Source: Rhizopus arrhizus (taxonomy: Eukaryota > Mucoromycota > Mucoromycetes > Mucorales > Rhizopodaceae). From it: DNA of 64,000 nt. The notes under the pieces are model-generated. The model saw nothing but the letters and a program-made list of their open reading frames with translations. It ran no database searches and was not told the origin of the DNA. Both the position numbers and the translations under genes were made by a program. Positions 1 to 11,000 of the stretch are shown here, in pieces; positions within the stretch are counted from its first letter, which is position 1; each line of letters opens with the position of its first letter. The stretch spans positions 2,480,001-2,544,000 of the forward strand of contig JAKZZE010000001.1 in the NCBI GenBank assembly GCA_024220505.1, given 5' to 3'.

Positions 1-851
1 GTGACAGCAAGGAGAGTACTGTCTTCCATACCAGCTTCACGACGCATCTTCTGAAAACGGTTTGAGTATTCCCTATTACTCTCGTAGGTGCCTTGACACA
101 TGGAACCAACTTCAACCATAAGTAAGAACTTGCGGTAAGGGGTGTCAAAGTGATCCAAGATCATGGGGCGGACTTGCTTCCAAGAGAAACCTTTTTCCAG
201 CAGTGCTTCCCTACACCAAGAGACTTGTTCGGGATTCATACATAAAGGTAACAACCGTTCCCAATTGGAGTTCAAGGCTTGACCATGAGCACGCAAGACA
301 GTTTCAAAAGTGTTACAAAAATCGTAAGCACTGTCATAGCACTCAGCCTTTTTCCTCCAAATAGCATCACCTTTTAATTGCAACGTAGGCAGGTCATTTG
401 GTACAACCAAACGAAGAGAATGATTACTTGGACCATCACTTGGGGTCTTCACCTCTTCAAACATAGCAGTGAAGGACTTGAGAGCCTCCTTTGCTCCGTT
501 CACCTTTTCTTCGCAATCCTTAAATTTCTGATGGGCAGTAAGAGCAGCAGCAGGATCAGAATCATCTTCATTTAAGACCATATACTCCATAAAGTGGATC
601 TTGGCTTGATTCTTCCAATTTTCAATGATACGCAGCTTGCGACTTACAATGTCACCAGTGGAGTCCATTACCTTAGGAGTAGGAGTAGCAGTATCAGTGT
701 CCATGGGGGTAGGTTCAGAAGCATACTTGCTAGCCATACTTCCTTGAGGTTCAGAAAGAGGAGAAGTGATATTAAAGACCACAGAGCTTTGACTTTCTGG
801 GGTGCTTGTTACAACAGGGTCAACAATAGGAGTTTCTTGAGTAGTAGACAT
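1..851 (-). CDS. Ty3/gypsy gag, N-terminal part, cut by window edge
   Basis: A minus-strand frame runs open from an ATG at 851 to the first base of the window, about 283 codons, with no stop. The first 60 residues are rich in Ser, Thr and Pro (MSTTQETPIVDP start). The rest is alpha-helical, with a retrotransposon capsid-like region (WERLLPLCM, then a YRKFLLM / YSNRFQKM stretch). No zinc knuckle is visible; it would lie beyond the edge. An LTR-like sequence with TATA and AATAAA in the same orientation lies just upstream (892 onward), as expected for a 5' LTR followed by gag. The identification as gag is inference from layout and composition. Confidence 0.65.
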   Translation of the reverse strand, partial: MSTTQETPIVDPVVTSTPESQSSVVFNITSPLSEPQGSMASKYASEPTPMDTDTATPTPKVMDSTGDIVSRKLRIIENWKNQAKIHFMEYMVLNEDDSDPAAALTAHQKFKDCEEKVNGAKEALKSFTAMFEEVKTPSDGPSNHSLRLVVPNDLPTLQLKGDAIWRKKAECYDSAYDFCNTFETVLRAHGQALNSNWERLLPLCMNPEQVSWCREALLEKGFSWKQVRPMILDHFDTPYRKFLLMVEVGSMCQGTYESNREYSNRFQKMRREAGMEDSTLLAV

Positions 852-891
852 ATTTGCAATAAAGTTTGGAATTCAAAAAGTAAAATGTTAT

Positions 892-1395
892 GTTCTGGTA
901 AAGTAATTAAGGAATAAAAATAAAACCAAAGAATACTTTTTGAGACTGAACTTTATTTAAGACAATCTTAATTGTTTAAAAAGAAATCATTACAAAGTCT
1001 ACTATTTATATTCTTCTATCAGTCGGCGGGTAAATGAGTAGTTATGAGCGTAGATCCAATAAATGACATGTTTGATTGAAGAATGATCACTGAATCGATT
1101 ATGAAAATTTTTAATTCGTTGTTTTATAGATCTTATTGTTCTTTAACTGATCTGGGAGAATTGTTCCGTCTTCATTGAGAGGAAAGATATATTTATATGA
1201 AATGCCTCCAGTCAGATCAAAGTTGACTAGGTACCTGATCCATTATTATCCATTTAGAGAAATGATGAATAGTAAAGGTCATGACTTATTTATTGTTCAT
1301 GTTTACTTTATAGAATGAATCTAATAGTGTAGTTTTATATAAAAAAGAAGAAGAATATATTTTATTTGATAAAGATTTAAATTATTATCTTTTAT
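892..1395 (-). repeat. 5' LTR of the gypsy element at 1-851 (outer limit approximate)
   Basis: The inner edge reads TGTTCTGG at 892 on the plus strand. On the minus strand the order is TATAAATAG (about 1005), AATAAAG (about 955) and a GTCTCAAAAAGTA block, the same order as in the LTRs at 20775-21342, 24876-25046 and 56927-57449. This fits promoter and polyadenylation signals of an LTR transcribed toward gag. No primer binding site beginning TGG is obvious between the LTR and gag. The far boundary cannot be placed because a truncated Tc1 begins near 1400. Confidence 0.5.
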
Positions 1396-1399
1396 CAAT

Positions 1400-2397
1400 T
1401 TTAATATACTTCTTTTAGTTGTGATTATTCAATGTCCGTTATGATCAGACGCTGTTCTACAACAGGTTTTAATTCTAGGCGTAAAAAGAAGCAGCCTCTT
1501 TTAACTAATAACCACCGCAAGCAGAGGTTAGCATGGGCAAAGAAGTATCAAAACTGGTCTATACAACAGTGGCATCAAGTAGTGTTCTCCGATGAAACGA
1601 AAATTAACATTTGGGGATCTGATGGCTGCAGATACTATTGGACCCAGTCTGGTGATGTCCTTCGTCCACACCACATAGATCTTTCAGTGAAGCATGGTGG
1701 CGGCAAATTGGTAATGTGGGGATGTATAACCAGTGAGGGATCAGGATATGCGTGCCAGGTATACGATGGTACTATGGACTCCTTGGTGTACCAGCATATT
1801 CTTGGAGCAACTTACATGGAAACGCTGAAGTACTATGGTATGAACAAGCGCACTATTTACTTTTAACAAGATAACGACCCAAAGCACAAGTCGAAACCAA
1901 CAATGTCATGGCTCCAACAAAACAAGGTCCAGTACATTAACGATTGGCCACCTAATAGTCCGGATCTGAATCCTGTAGAGCATGTGTGGCATTTGCTGAA
2001 ACTTACGTTAAGCCTTTATGAACGAAAGGCCAGAAACATCGACGAGCTATGGGAACGAGTTGACTTTGAATGGAACAGGCTAGATAAAGATGATTGTAGA
2101 AGTTACATTGACAGCATGCCTGATCGCATAGCAGCGGTACTCAAATCAAAAGGGAGATTTACTCGTTATTAAATAAATACTACCCATTTTATAATATAAC
2201 GATTATAAAATTATTGCAACTATTTCCTCTTTTCTTCCGCCATATGTTATCCTGATTAGTTTTATATGCGGGAAACGTAATACTCACTACCTAAGGTTAC
2301 GCTCTATAGGCATGGCTTGGATGTCGTACGGAGTGGAGGAGAAAAAAAAAGTTAAAAATTATTTTAGGGTAGGTTGTCCCTATTTTTTCACCTAGTG
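1400..2397 (+). mobile_element. Tc1/mariner remnant, 5' truncated, inserted in Tnp2 gene
   Basis: The right end reads ATTTTTTCACCTAGTG at 2382-2397 followed by TA. This is the reverse of the tip CAGTAGGTGAAAAAAT seen at 63942, so both belong to one family. The TA at 2398-2399 continues directly as the codon Tyr of a Tnp2 transposase (YDGRVW), so the element landed in that gene. The left TIR and the transposase N-terminal DNA-binding part are missing, so the left boundary is approximate. Confidence 0.8.
1423..2172 (+). pseudogene. Tc1 transposase, C-terminal DDE part, one nonsense codon
   Basis: One frame carries the catalytic core of a Tc1-type transposase: VFSDETKINIWGSDG (first Asp), QDNDPKH (second Asp) and SPDLNPVEHVW (Glu). 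There are 35 residues between the second Asp and the Glu (DD35E). A TAA at 1864-1866 replaces the Gln codon expected just before QDNDPKH, cutting the frame in two. The N-terminal helix-turn-helix domains (roughly the first 110 residues) are absent. Inactive copy; closest in the window to the family at 30064-31703. Confidence 0.85.
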
Positions 2398-4402
2398 TAT
2401 GATGGTAGAGTTTGGAGTCAGCTTGCCGACTCAAATGCTCAGCCATTTGTCAACAATGAAAGGTCGTTGATGGTGTCGTTGAATGTGGACTGGTTTCAGC
2501 CTAGTGACGGTATGCACTACTCTTGTGGTGGTGTGTACCTCACTATCAACAATCTCCCAAGAAGTTCAAGGATGAAGACTTCCAACGTTATTCTTGTTGG
2601 TATGATTCCTGGTCCTGGCGAGCCCACGGATGACCAAATTCAAAACTTCTTGCGGCCAATGGTGGATGAGTTGATTGTCCTGTACGATGGTGTGGTTATA
2701 CCCACCTATCAATGCCCAAATGGTGTGCTTGTTCGTGTTGCTTTAATGTCAGTCAATTGCGACATACCTGCAGCGCGTAAAGTAGCCGGGTTTATGGGGC
2801 AGTCAGCTCATAAGGCTTGTAACAAATGCTCAACTGTCTTTCCTAGAATCAGTACTGGTGTGAATTCATCCAAGCCTGATTTTTCCAACTTTGATGATGA
2901 ACACTGGATAATGAGGGACAGTATTCAACAAAGACAAGAAGCATTTGACTGGCTGAATGCAACTCACATCACTCAGCAAAGAGCCTTACAGACGAGCACG
3001 GGGAGTAAATGGAGTGAGCTCCATAGACTTTGTTATTTTGATGTGGTGAGATTGACAGCTGTGGATCCAATGCACAACTTGTTTCTTGGTACACCAAAAA
3101 GAATGATTGAAGTTTGGGAAGGCCGTGGTTTGCTCACTGTAAATGATTTCAAGGCAATGGCTGATGAATCTAGCTCAGTTATCATTCCTTCTCAATACTG
3201 CAAGATATCTAGATGTATGTAACAAATATAAAAAACTTTAATTCATGTTCAAGCTAACAATTATTTTTTTTTTTAAAAAAAAAAAAGCCAAGATTGAAAG
3301 TTGTTTCAGTAACATGAAATCAGACGAGTGGAGAACGTGGTGCGTTGTGCTGTCGCCATTTCTCTTGAAACAGAAACTGGCAAGAGAGCACTTTGACAAT
3401 TGGATGCTGTACGTTGAAGCGGTGAAATTGGTCACTGGGCCCCTTGTTACAAATGAAGACATAGACATAGCCCATTCACTCTTTAAAAATTTTGGCAAGA
3501 CTTGTGTTCGACTATATGGAAACTCTATGGCAACACCAAACATGCACATGCATATGCATCTCAAGGAATGCTTTTTGGACTTTGGTCCTTCTTATGCCTT
3601 TTGGCTTTATGGTTTCGAACGCCTTAATGGTAACATAAAAAATATAAACATTAATTTTAAGACAGGCTTCGAAACAACCTATGCAATTATGTTTATCCAA
3701 AATGTTCATACACAAGACCTCATACACTCATTACATTCATTCATTAACACAACCAACAATGACATGCTCCTATTAGTGAAATCTATAGAAAAGATAGGCG
3801 AGGTTACGAGTGATGAGAGTGGTTTAACGCCATTTGACTACTCTCGTTTCATAGACGGGCCTAGTTTATTCAATTCGACGATTACTGGTAGTGAGCCTCT
3901 GCCACCAACCTCCTATCCTTTAAAATACAACAAAAAAACACACCTTATATGCCATGAACATTATGAAGCTTTAAAAGCCTATTATATCTACACCTATGCA
4001 ACTAATACATACATCGATACTACTATACATTCATTTAAAAATATCACTTTGCTTGGACAACTTTATCAGCCAGCAATTAACAATTCCTTTTCATCATCAC
4101 CTTCATCATTCATTCAGGTCATTGTCGACAATCAACTGCGCATTGGTCAAATATCATATCTTTTCACACATTCATTTAACAATATGACTCATTACTTTGC
4201 ATTTGTCAATTGGTACAGCCATGCGACCCAGCATTTCCCCACCTTCGATGGTACTGGCATCCAAGTGTGAAAGAATCAATATGAACCAGTGTCAAGACTT
4301 AGCATACTTCCAATTCATCGAATTTATAACCCTGTTGCTGTCAAATCATACATCGATAACCACATCCTCACTCTCTCTCTTCCAAGAAAAATTTATATGT
4401 AA
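2398..4402 (+). pseudogene. Tnp2-type (CACTA-like) transposase, copy A, 5' lost
   Basis: Two exons joined by a phase-1 intron 3215-3287 (GTATGT...AAAG, branch-like CTAAC at 3253-3257). The frame is kept across the splice. Motifs typical of fungal Tnp2-family DDE transposases: IYDGRVW-like start (YDGRVW), NNLPRSSRMK, a Cys pair in KACNKCS, VDPMHNLFLGTPKRM (acidic/His motif) and FWLYGFERLNGNIKNI (conserved Glu). The N-terminal zinc-binding exons are missing because a Tc1 sits at 2397/2398. A TGA at 4268-4270 interrupts the last part; the same frame continues through ILPIHRIYNPVAV to TAA at 4400-4402. It would cut and paste the element in the nucleus; this copy looks dead. Copy B is at 51428-53076. 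Confidence 0.85.
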
Positions 4403-4591
4403 CAAATATGCAAAACCATTAAATCATTCATTTATCTATCGATATTATTATTATTATTTTTATTTTATTACATATTTTACTAAAGAATCATTCAATAGAC
4501 TAGCTTTTTTTTTTTAACAAATGTTTATTCAATTTGAAAAACGACAACAAAACAAGGAACAAAAAGGAAAGGAAAAAAAAAAAGTGGATGC

Positions 4592-5910
4592 CTATGGCAT
4601 TGGGTTGACGGCGGCAAAGGAGGAAGAACCAGAAACAGAAGTTGGAAAGCCAAGAGCAGGGGAAGAAAAAGCCCAGGAAGGGTAATACTCATGGTCGAGC
4701 TTATCAGGGAACTCCACCTCAACATTTTCTATTCTTCTTCTAATAGCTGGTGGAGCCCCCTTTTTCTTTAACAAGTCTTTGTGCCCTTTCTGCAGCTCTT
4801 TGTGGAATTCCACTACCTGTAGGCAATTAAGGTATATTAGAAAAAGAGGTTTATTGATATGTTATACTTACTCTTTCACTTCTGAATGATGGCCGCTTGA
4901 CAATAAATGTACGGCCATCTTCATCTTCTGGGCCATCCTCCTCACCAGAGGTCCAAGCAACCGTCAAGATCTTTTCGGCAAATGGGAACCGGGCGTGGTA
5001 TGCTTCTGCGTTGGCGTTGTAAGCAATCCTCCTGTTAAGGAGTTTCTATCATAAAGTATTGATATAAGTATTATAGGCATTTTATATTATGATTTTTTGA
5101 ATATCAAGTACTTACTGCATTTACGCGGCTGCGGCAGGCTGACGTTGGTGTCGCCACAGCTTTCCCATTTGCCTTATCCACCATGTAATAGAACTTACTT
5201 CTAATCATGGTGAATAGCTGCGAATCAGTCAGGCAATTGAAGCGTTTGTGCTTCCTGACTTCATCGCGCAACAGATTTTTTACTTTTCTGTTGGCCTTGT
5301 CGGTGATGGACTTGAGCGTATCAAACTTGATGCCACGGCCAACCAAGTATTCACGGTAGTGATCAGCTATGTGATCCTATAATGTAAGTGAAAAAATTAA
5401 GAAATAAAGTTACTAAATTGAATTTACTAATTGATACTTTAATTTTTAGCTTACACTACACTGCTTTTTGATCTTGTTGATCTCAGCCACAGAAACATAC
5501 TGCTGCCCTTGCTGTGGCTGTTGAACTGGATGTTGCTGCTGCTGCTGCTGCTGCTGCTGTTGCTGTTGCCACATTTGAGCAAAAAACTGCATTTGGGCAG
5601 CCATCATCTCTGGTATGAAACTAGAGGCTGCTCCAATAGCCTCTGCACCAGTATGGCTACCAAATGTTGCAACAGGAGCGGCCACAGGAGCAGAAACGGG
5701 AACAGGAGCAGAAACGGGAACAGGAGCAGAAGCGGGAACAGGAGCAGGAGCGGGAACAGGAGCAGGAGCGGGAACAGGAGCAGGAGCAGGGAAAAGAGAA
5801 GAGGAAGAAGGAACAACAGTGGATGATGATCCAGCGATATTTGAAGAAACTCTTGCCCTTTTTGGGGCATTGCTGGGAACGTTGATGGGTGTAGCGACGC
5901 GTCTAGACAT
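4592..5910 (-). CDS. Second gene of the Tnp2-type element, four exons, function unknown
   Basis: Four exons on the minus strand: 5910-5455, 5376-5116, 5045-4872 and 4816-4592. All introns are phase 0 with GTAAG donors (78, 70 and 55 nt) and TAG/CAG acceptors. The product is about 371 residues. Exon 1 starts MSRRVATPINVPSNAPKRAR and has Ala/Pro repeats of the form APAPVP, then a Gln-rich tract. Exon 2 is basic and helical (HYREYLVGRGIKFD, NRKVKNLLRDEVRKHKRF). Exon 3 is acidic in the middle (SGEEDGPEDEDGR). Exon 4 ends with SWAFSSPALGF. It lies 189 bp from, and convergent with, the transposase. A broken relative with the same exon plan lies at 45922-48910, with a related exon ending in AWAFGG. 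No known domain is recognised. A DNA-binding or transposition cofactor role is inference from position only. Confidence 0.8.
5529..5570. repeat. CAG/CTG trinucleotide run coding poly-Gln
   Basis: A run of GCTGCT units on the plus strand encodes a stretch of Gln in exon 1 of the minus-strand gene at 4592-5910. It is a length-variable microsatellite inside the coding sequence. Confidence 0.9.
5685..5795. repeat. Minisatellite coding Ala/Pro/Val repeats
   Basis: About six imperfect copies of an 18-bp unit (GGAGCAGGAGCGGGAACA-type) encode alternating Pro-Ala-Pro-Val blocks in exon 1 of the gene at 4592-5910. All other frames here also stay open because of the periodicity, and those frames are not genes. 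Confidence 0.85.
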
Positions 5911-6384
5911 TTTTTAAAATAAAGTATAAAGAAGAAGAAAAAAGAAGAATGTGCTACATTGTTTTTATATTCTTCAGTTTATTTTGTACTCTTTTTTTTT
6001 TAAAAAAAAAAGAAAAAAAAACACTATTAGGGTTGAAGATGTTAAATTTAAATAAAGAATAAGTCTAACAATATATAAACAAGCTTTTTGAATATTTTAA
6101 TAGCTGAACTATGTTAAAAAATGCAGTTGAAACGAGCTTTCATGGTTATTAGAATTTACTGATACTGAATAATTGTAACACTTGTAAAATGAAGCTATAA
6201 AAAAAGTACTTTTTTTTCCCTTTTTTTTTTTCCTTTTTTTTTTTAAAAAAAAATCTTTTCTGAAAGGTAAGTTCTTAATATTATATATACTCTATTATTG
6301 CTCTAATGGTACTTGTACTTTAGTAAAGTTGTGTTGGTTGCTTTCTTTATAGTTTAAATTGTCTTTATAAAGTCTTTTTCCCAG

Positions 6385-6760
6385 GATTATAGTTGCTTCT
6401 TCTTTTACTTGTTGGTATAAGCTTGGCTGGCGTCTTTTTTTCTTCTTTTATCTCGTGGTTCGTCTAAAGCAAGGTACTATTACTTTTACTATATACTCCA
6501 TAACTAATATTTATTATAGATGCGTTCTGCTTCCTTTTTTTTACTTGTTGGTAAAGCTTAGCAAGGTTTTTCTCTTAGCCCATCTAAAGAAAGGTACTAT
6601 TACTTTTATTACATATCCTTCATAGCTAATAATTATTTTAGATGTCTGCTGCTTTTTTTACTTGTGAGTATACGCTTAGCTAGTTTTCTTCCCATGGTCT
6701 ATCTAAAGAAAGGTACTATTGCTTTTATTATATATACACGATATTTAACATCTATTGTAG
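6385..6760 (+). repeat. Three tandem exon/intron-like modules of about 120 bp
   Basis: Each module holds CTTGTTGGTAWAGCTTRGC, a CATCTAAAGAAAG donor side, then a 46-48 nt GTACTATT...TAG segment. Copies are 70-80 percent alike by eye. A single relic copy of the last exon is at 55917. Confidence 0.6.
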
Positions 6761-7130
6761 ATGAATGTTGCTCTGCTTTGGCCTCTTTCTGTTTCTTTCC
6801 TGGCTTTTACTTTGGTTCTTAAGTACTGATGTATTTCCTTCTTTTGCTTTAATTACCCAGGTCCTTGTGCCTTTGAGTCCTTGTGTCTTTGAATCCTTGA
6901 GCTTGGCTTTTTTTTTTTTTTTTTTTTTTCTTTTGAGAACTTTTTGAGTTCCACGAGACTAGTTGATGTATTTTTAGATTAGATGCTGCTATTCTGGTGA
7001 CATTAGGTAAGTCAAGCACACTGCTAAAATGCTACAAGCAAAGAAATACTATGTATTGTTATTATTATTTTATTCAAATAAAAAAAAGCTATTTTTTATA
7101 AACCAAATCCCTATTTTTTTTGTATATATA

Positions 7131-7265
7131 AAGCAATATTTATTGCAATATGAATGGTCAATAAAGAAGTATATAAAGCAATATAAGTGGTTCATAAAGA
7201 AGTATATAAGGCAATATGAGTGGTCAATAAAGAAGTATATAAGGCAATATGAGTGGTTTATAAAG
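7131..7265. repeat. 32-bp tandem repeat, about four copies
   Basis: The unit is of the form TATAARGCAATATRAGTGG plus TYAATAAAGAAG. A second array of the same unit, with three to four copies, is at 56275-56385. Spacers are not unique and there are no cas genes, so this is not a CRISPR array. Confidence 0.85.
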
Positions 7266-7431
7266 AGTAAAAAGACAAATAAAGTAATGATTTAAAAAGT
7301 ATCATTGGTTGCCAAATTATTTATAACGTAGAATAGACTATGTAAAGCAGCTAACAAGAGAGACGCCTTCGCAAAACGACAATTGGGTCTGTATAAATCT
7401 ACTTAGAGCTATGGATCATCATTTTCGTTAA

Positions 7432-7498
7432 TATCGGCACCATACAGAGACGCAGAATATATTGACAGACATTTAGGTCCTTAAAGGGTGCCGATATT
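7432..7498. repeat. Imperfect hairpin, 13-bp arms AATATCGGCACCC-like
   Basis: AATATCGGCACC at about 7432-7443 is inverted at about 7486-7498 (GGGTGCCGATATT), with a loop of about 42 bp. It lies close to the right terminus of the Tnp2-type element. It may be a subterminal site. Confidence 0.5.
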
Positions 7499-7590
7499 GA
7501 CGTCGGCATAAATACCCATTCAATCACAGCTTTTGGCATCGTTAAACAGAAAAGCATATTGCTAAAAATTAACAGTGTGCAGAGTTTGCA

Positions 7591-7605
7591 CGATTATTTG
7601 CAGTG
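7591..7605 (-). repeat. Right terminal inverted repeat of Tnp2-type element, copy A
   Basis: CGATTATTTGCAGTG ends at 7605. Read outward-in it is CACTGCAAATAATCG, the same tip as the left ends at 50159 and 56723. CACTG tips are typical of CACTA-like elements. Confidence 0.65.
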
Positions 7606-7854
7606 CGATATCTCTGTCAAATCTATCCATCCATCAACAATTTTTACATCAATCGACTCCTTTTGATCTATACTTTTATTTGGTTCAACTCTTATCTCGA
7701 TACCTTTATTACTTGTTGCTTAATCGTTGCTGAAAGTTTGCATCCAAATGTCAACAACAAGAAATACTAGAGGATCCAAAATCCTGAATGCCGCCGCCGG
7801 ACCTAATTCGTCCGACCTCGAAGTCACTGTTCAGAATCTAAGTCACGCACTTCA
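7606..7854 (+). pseudogene. LINE 5' end with ORF1 N-terminal codons, cut by gypsy LTR
   Basis: A leader of about 140 bp without a gene is followed by an ATG at 7748 (MSTTRNTRGSKILNAAAG start) and a short helical stretch (SSDLEVTVQNLSHALH). The gypsy LTR enters at 7855. The reading frame continues into the LTR by chance. I assign this to the LINE because the missing part of an ORF1 and the start of ORF2 appear on the same strand at 14689-16254, on the other side of the inserted gypsy and Tc1 elements. That link is inference; it could also be a gag-like fragment. Confidence 0.45.
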
Positions 7855-8000
7855 TGAAAAGAGAGTGATACGTCAGCAAATAAATGTCGCCTTGAGATTG
7901 GCTGGAAGTATCACAAAAGAGATTTTTTTAGGAAGAATAAAGAATGTCCTTTTTTATTCATTTGAACTTAATACTCGTATTTATATTCTTTTGTTTTAGT
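7855..8000 (-). repeat. 3' LTR of gypsy-1 (inner limit approximate)
   Basis: The outer edge at 7855 reads TG on the plus strand. 7855-7970 is repeated at 12923-13038. A TATA-like ATATAAATACG (minus strand, about 7975-7985) lies just outside the shared part, so the LTR extends further right than the match. Confidence 0.6.
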
Positions 8001-8094
8001 TGCTAGAAAGTTCGTTATTGTCTAAGGCAAGTTATAGAGAGAAAATTCTAGTGCCTTGTGGAAAACAAAGTATAGACCAATCAAAGAGGCATAA

Positions 8095-11000
8095 TTAAAC
8101 AACAGATTCTGATGACGAAACGCTCTCGCGACATCCGGGGGTTTTGTTGGAAGTAATGTCCTCATTATCTTCCTCGTACCTTTTCATTCTGGCAGCATGC
8201 ATATTTTTCCAAGTTTTTGAAGTTGCCATTTCAACAACATCGAAGCGATCCGGCGAGAGAATAGTAACGATCTTGAATGGACCTCGCCAGCTACGCACCA
8301 GTTTGGCGGCTCGACCGGAAGCAGCATTGGAGTGTACGGGGAAGTCTATCAACACCAAATCTCCAACACAGAGAGAAGGCTCTTTCCGTTGCTCGTTGAA
8401 GGTAATGGCATTCTTAGCTTGATTTTGCAGATTTTCTAATTGAATGATAGCATAGGCCCGCGCGAGATAAGCTTTAGTCTGCTGTGTATATTCGATATGA
8501 GGAACAGCCTTAACACTACCCGAGTCAGGCGTCAGCAAAGAACGAGCTTCGCGACCATGAACAACGCTGAACGGCGTGAACTTGGTGGACTCATGAACAC
8601 TCGTATTATATGCCAGTTGAAATTCGTACAGATGTTCATCCCAAGTAGTTTGATGTGTATTTAGATCCATGAAAGAGACAATAAAATTCCGAAGCGACGC
8701 CATAAACCGTTCTACCAAACCATTAGACTGGGGGTGATAAGCTGGTGCGAATTTTTGGTTAATGCTCAGATGCTTTGCCAGGTGTTTTATGAGTAAACCA
8801 GAGTAGGGTTTCCCATTGTCGCTGAGGATAGCACGTACTACGCCGTGCTCAGAGAAGGTTTTCAGAAGACACCGAGTGACCCAGAGATCATTATTTTCAG
8901 GTACAGCCGTGATGACCACATAACGAGAGAAAAGACATTGTATTACCACAATGTACTTATTGCCCGATCTAGATAGCGGCATGGGGCCAAACGTGTCGAC
9001 AGCGATGGTATCGAATGGATGAACCGTAGTAGTGGAGTGTTTAAGTCTAGTATGTCCCAGGGTAACGTTTGGGTTTTTGACCCGTTGGCAGACTTCACAC
9101 GATTTGACTTGGTCCTTGACCCATTGATGTAGGTTTGGGAAATAAAATAACCTAGCAAATCGTTGAGAGGTACGCGTAACACCCATATGGCCAGCAGTAG
9201 GATTCGCATGTAGTAGGTCAAAGGCTTCTTTTCTCTGAGATGCAGGAAGGACCGGCCGGGAACCGAAGAAGAGGACACCGGACTCGTCAGTAAAGCCGGG
9301 GGCGAGTGGGGTAGACCGACGGACAGCCTGACAGAAGGGATCTGAGGATTGAGCAGCGATCAGATCTGGAACCATGAGAGAACATACCATCGAAGAACCA
9401 GTAGAAGGGCCACCAGGAGAACCACGAGAAGAACCAAGAGGGAACCCGCGAGAAGAACCAGAAGAGGAGTCAACAGGGAAGCGACTAAGAGCATCCGGAC
9501 CAGTATTTTGGGGACCAGGCCGATAGACAATCGTAAAGTCATGTTGCTGAAGAGTAAGTGCCCACCTGGCCAGTCGACCACGCAAATCCGAAGAACGAGT
9601 GTTTTGTAGAAATTGAAGAGCATGGTGGTCGGTAACAACCGTGAACTTAGTGCCCGTCAAGTAATGTGCAAATTTACGAATACCCCAAACGATGGCCAGC
9701 GCTTCGACTTCGGAGACACCATAGTTACGTTCGGCAGCTGTGAGGGAACGAGAAGCATACGCAATGGCGTAAGCGCGGCGATTCCTAGGATCCCGCTGAC
9801 ACAAGATGACACCGATGCCAGAGGAGCAAGCACCATCCGTATGTAGTTCAAACGGCCGAGAGAAGTCAGGAAACCGAAGGACAGGAGCAGTAAGCAGCAT
9901 AGTTTTCAGTTGTTCATAAGCCTTTTGTTGGAGAGGAGACCAAACCCAGGGGGCATCCTTGGCAAGCAAAGCGTTGAGAGGTGAAGCCAGGACAGAGAAC
10001 CTGCTAATGAAGCTCCGATAATAGCCAGCAAGACCCAGAAATGACCGAAGAGTTTCTACGTTAGTCGGAACAGGAAACGAAGCAACTGCGCGAACCTTGT
10101 CGGGATCGGTGTGTAGTCCATCAGGCGAGAGAATATAGCCGAGGAAAGAAATACGATTGCTAGCGAAACAGCACTTGGAAAGCTTGATCTTGAGAGAGGC
10201 TTCACGGAGACGAAGGAGAATTTCACGGAGGTCCCGGACGTGCTGTTCGAACGAAGGGCTGAAACAGATAATATCATCCAGATAAACTAAGGCAGTCTGC
10301 CATTTGAGGCCAGCAAGGACAGAATCCATCAAGCGTTGCATCGTAGAGGGTGCCGAACAGAGACCAAAAGGCATACGGACGAATTCAAACAAGCCTCGTC
10401 GACAGACAAATGCGGATTTAGGCTTACTCTCCTCGTCTAGTTCAATTTGCCAATAGGAAGACGTAAGGTCCATGGTTGAGAAATATTTGGCGTTACCCAG
10501 GCTATGTAGAGCATCATCAATGCGAGTGAGTGGGTATACATCCTTCGTAGTAGCCTTATTAAGTCGGCGATAGTCCACACAGAAACGAACAGAACCGTCT
10601 GGTTTAGGTACCAGAACAACGGGAGACGACCAGGGGGAGCGACTTGGACGGATGATGCCTTGTTTTAACATGTCGTCGATTAATTTATTAATCGTGTCAT
10701 TTTCGGCCGCGGACGCACGATGCGGAGCCGAAGAAATAGGCTTAGTATCACCTGTATCGATATGATGTTGAACCAGCGGGGTTGTAGACGAAGAAGAACT
10801 ATCGAAGCAATCAGCGAACGATTCCAAGAGTTGTACCATTTGTGCAGATTGAGCACTTGTTAAGGAATCCCCGAGAGTTGGCTTGAAGTCAAGGTTAGAA
10901 GGAGTACGGTCGTTATTAATGGAAGAGATTGTGTCGCGAAGACGCACAAAAGGAAAAGACGAAGGTAAATACTCGGCACAAGCCACTACTTGATCTTTAT

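Larger units (their letters stand above)
5911..7605. other. Right arm of Tnp2-type element, copy A
   Basis: No protein gene is seen. From about 6267 there is a series of GT-AG intron-like segments: 6267-6323, 6474-6519, 6594-6641 and 6713-6760. The last three share GTACTATT starts and TAG ends and separate exon-like blocks of 71-74 nt that repeat each other (TAAAGMAAG before each donor). A 32-bp tandem repeat follows (7131-7265). The segment 6755-7310 is repeated at 55917-56430. The arm stops at GATTATTTGCAGTG (7592-7605), which matches the outer ends at 50156 and 56719, after which unrelated sequence begins. It is probably a transcribed but untranslated region plus binding sites; that is inference. 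Confidence 0.55.

Noticed and set aside
4197..4517. Short plus frame after the Tnp2 copy A as a separate gene
   Set aside because: It is out of frame with the conserved ILPIHRIY end of the transposase and has low-complexity tails.
5509..5917. Several open frames on both strands over the Gln/Pro/Ala repeats
   Set aside because: They are by-products of trinucleotide and 18-bp periodicity in exon 1 of the gene at 4592-5910.
7131..7265. Regularly spaced repeats as a CRISPR array
   Set aside because: The whole 32-bp unit is repeated with no unique spacers, there are no cas genes, and the context is eukaryotic; it is a minisatellite.
7853..7970. 118-bp repeat around gypsy-1 as a very long target-site duplication
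   Set aside because: It carries TATA and polyadenylation signals in the right order and abuts a TGG primer-site candidate, so LTR is the better reading.
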